DNA from: Himantopus leucocephalus
Taxonomy: Eukaryota > Chordata > Aves > Charadriiformes > Recurvirostridae
NCBI GenBank assembly: GCA_003993805.1
Contig: RSEF01000006.1
Span: 30,600,716 to 30,664,715, forward strand
Reading direction: 5' to 3'
Length of the DNA: 64,000 nucleotides
Positions 63,906 to 64,000 of this stretch are shown here, one piece after another. Under the pieces are notes generated by a model that saw nothing but the letters and a program-made list of their open reading frames with translations, was not told the DNA's origin and ran no database searches. Position 1 is the first letter of the stretch, and each line of letters begins with the position of its first letter. A program made the position numbers and the translations under genes.

Positions 63906-64000
63906 TATGGCTTTTAGGCAAATATAAATACAATTATGGAAATGTAGAGATACTTGTATCTGAGGGCAAGGCTCAGAGTGGAGGCCCAGTGAGCAGCAGG

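Larger units (their letters stand above)
1..64000 (-). other. ABLIM1: ABLIM1 gene body, internal part (partial at both ends)
   Basis: Six minus-strand exons, each bounded by AG and GT, join in one frame to give 221 codons covering LIM1 (second half) to LIM4. The order, spacing and residues match abLIM1/limatin rather than ABLIM2 or ABLIM3; the diagnostic stretches are CGCDLAQGGFFIKNGEYLC, CAQPMSSSPKE and GSTVWHPDCKQSTKTE. In the family, four N-terminal LIM domains are followed by a variable linker and a C-terminal villin headpiece that binds F-actin. The protein acts as a cytoskeletal scaffold in muscle, neurons and retina. The start codon and first LIM1 finger lie right of 64000; the linker and headpiece exons lie left of 1. 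Introns run from 1.2 to 22 kb, so the window is almost all non-coding. I searched 1-5430 for the next linker exon (serine-rich, PTRTSSES-like) and did not find it. Identity is highly likely; exon edges rest on splice consensus and frame. Confidence 0.93.
50966..64000 (-). other. ABLIM1: ABLIM1 5' intron (partial, at least 13 kb)
   Basis: This sequence lies upstream of the first visible exon. The exon expected next (first finger of LIM1, with CHKCGEPCKGEV-like and CFTCK peptides in the family) was not found, so this intron probably runs past 64000. It contains a clear MIR-like element (52.6 kb), an assembly N in a poly-A tract (55121), homopolymer tracts, a GC-richer patch near 60.7 kb and another at 63.7-63.9 kb. 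I cannot exclude a short alternative first exon here. Confidence 0.7.

Noticed and set aside
1..64000. ABLIM2 or ABLIM3 as the gene identity
   Set aside because: The exons read FFIKNGEYLCTLDYQRMYG, MSSSPKE and KQSTKTE, which fit ABLIM1. The ABLIM2 and ABLIM3 residues I remember at these places differ at many positions.
1..64000. CRISPR array, phage, operon or other prokaryotic system
   Set aside because: There is no regular repeat-spacer array, no dense coding and no ribosome-binding pattern. Spliced LIM exons and vertebrate retroelements show a vertebrate intronic region.

Overview
This window looks like vertebrate nuclear DNA, most likely from a bird or another sauropsid. It is AT-rich and has no long open reading frames. 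Its only recognisable coding sequence is a set of short exons bounded by GT-AG splice sites. Interspersed repeats are sparse: old CR1 LINE 3' ends and worn MIR/CORE-SINE-like fragments, with no Alu, B1 or L1 sequence that I recognise. That pattern suits a compact sauropsid genome. The bird assignment is an inference and not proven.

The whole window lies inside one minus-strand gene, which I identify as ABLIM1 (actin-binding LIM protein 1, limatin). Six consecutive coding exons can be read, in transcription order: 50965-50782, 48196-48087, 33728-33602, 32435-32342, 10274-10187 and 5489-5431. They splice in frame without interruption. The 662 nt, plus one base carried in from the preceding exon, make exactly 221 codons. 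These encode the second half of LIM1, then LIM2, LIM3 and LIM4, and the first residues of the linker. The 5' end (start codon and first zinc finger of LIM1) lies beyond position 64000. The 3' end (central region and villin headpiece) lies left of position 1.

More than 98% of the window is intron. From right to left: 50966-64000 is a 5' intron with no recognised exon; 48197-50781 is a 2.6 kb intron; 33729-48086 is a 14.4 kb intron with a CR1 end, a GC-richer block and an old AT-rich inverted-repeat element; 32436-33601 is 1.2 kb; 10275-32341 is 22.1 kb and holds a CpG-dense patch near 25 kb that could be an internal promoter for a short isoform; 5490-10186 is 4.7 kb; 1-5430 is a downstream intron.

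I found no RNA gene, CRISPR array, second protein gene or plausible new biological system. The points most worth checking are the candidate internal promoter at about 24.9-25.2 kb, the TTTG microsatellite that forms the polypyrimidine tract of the first visible exon, and the roughly 650 bp transposon fossil at 41.4-42.1 kb.
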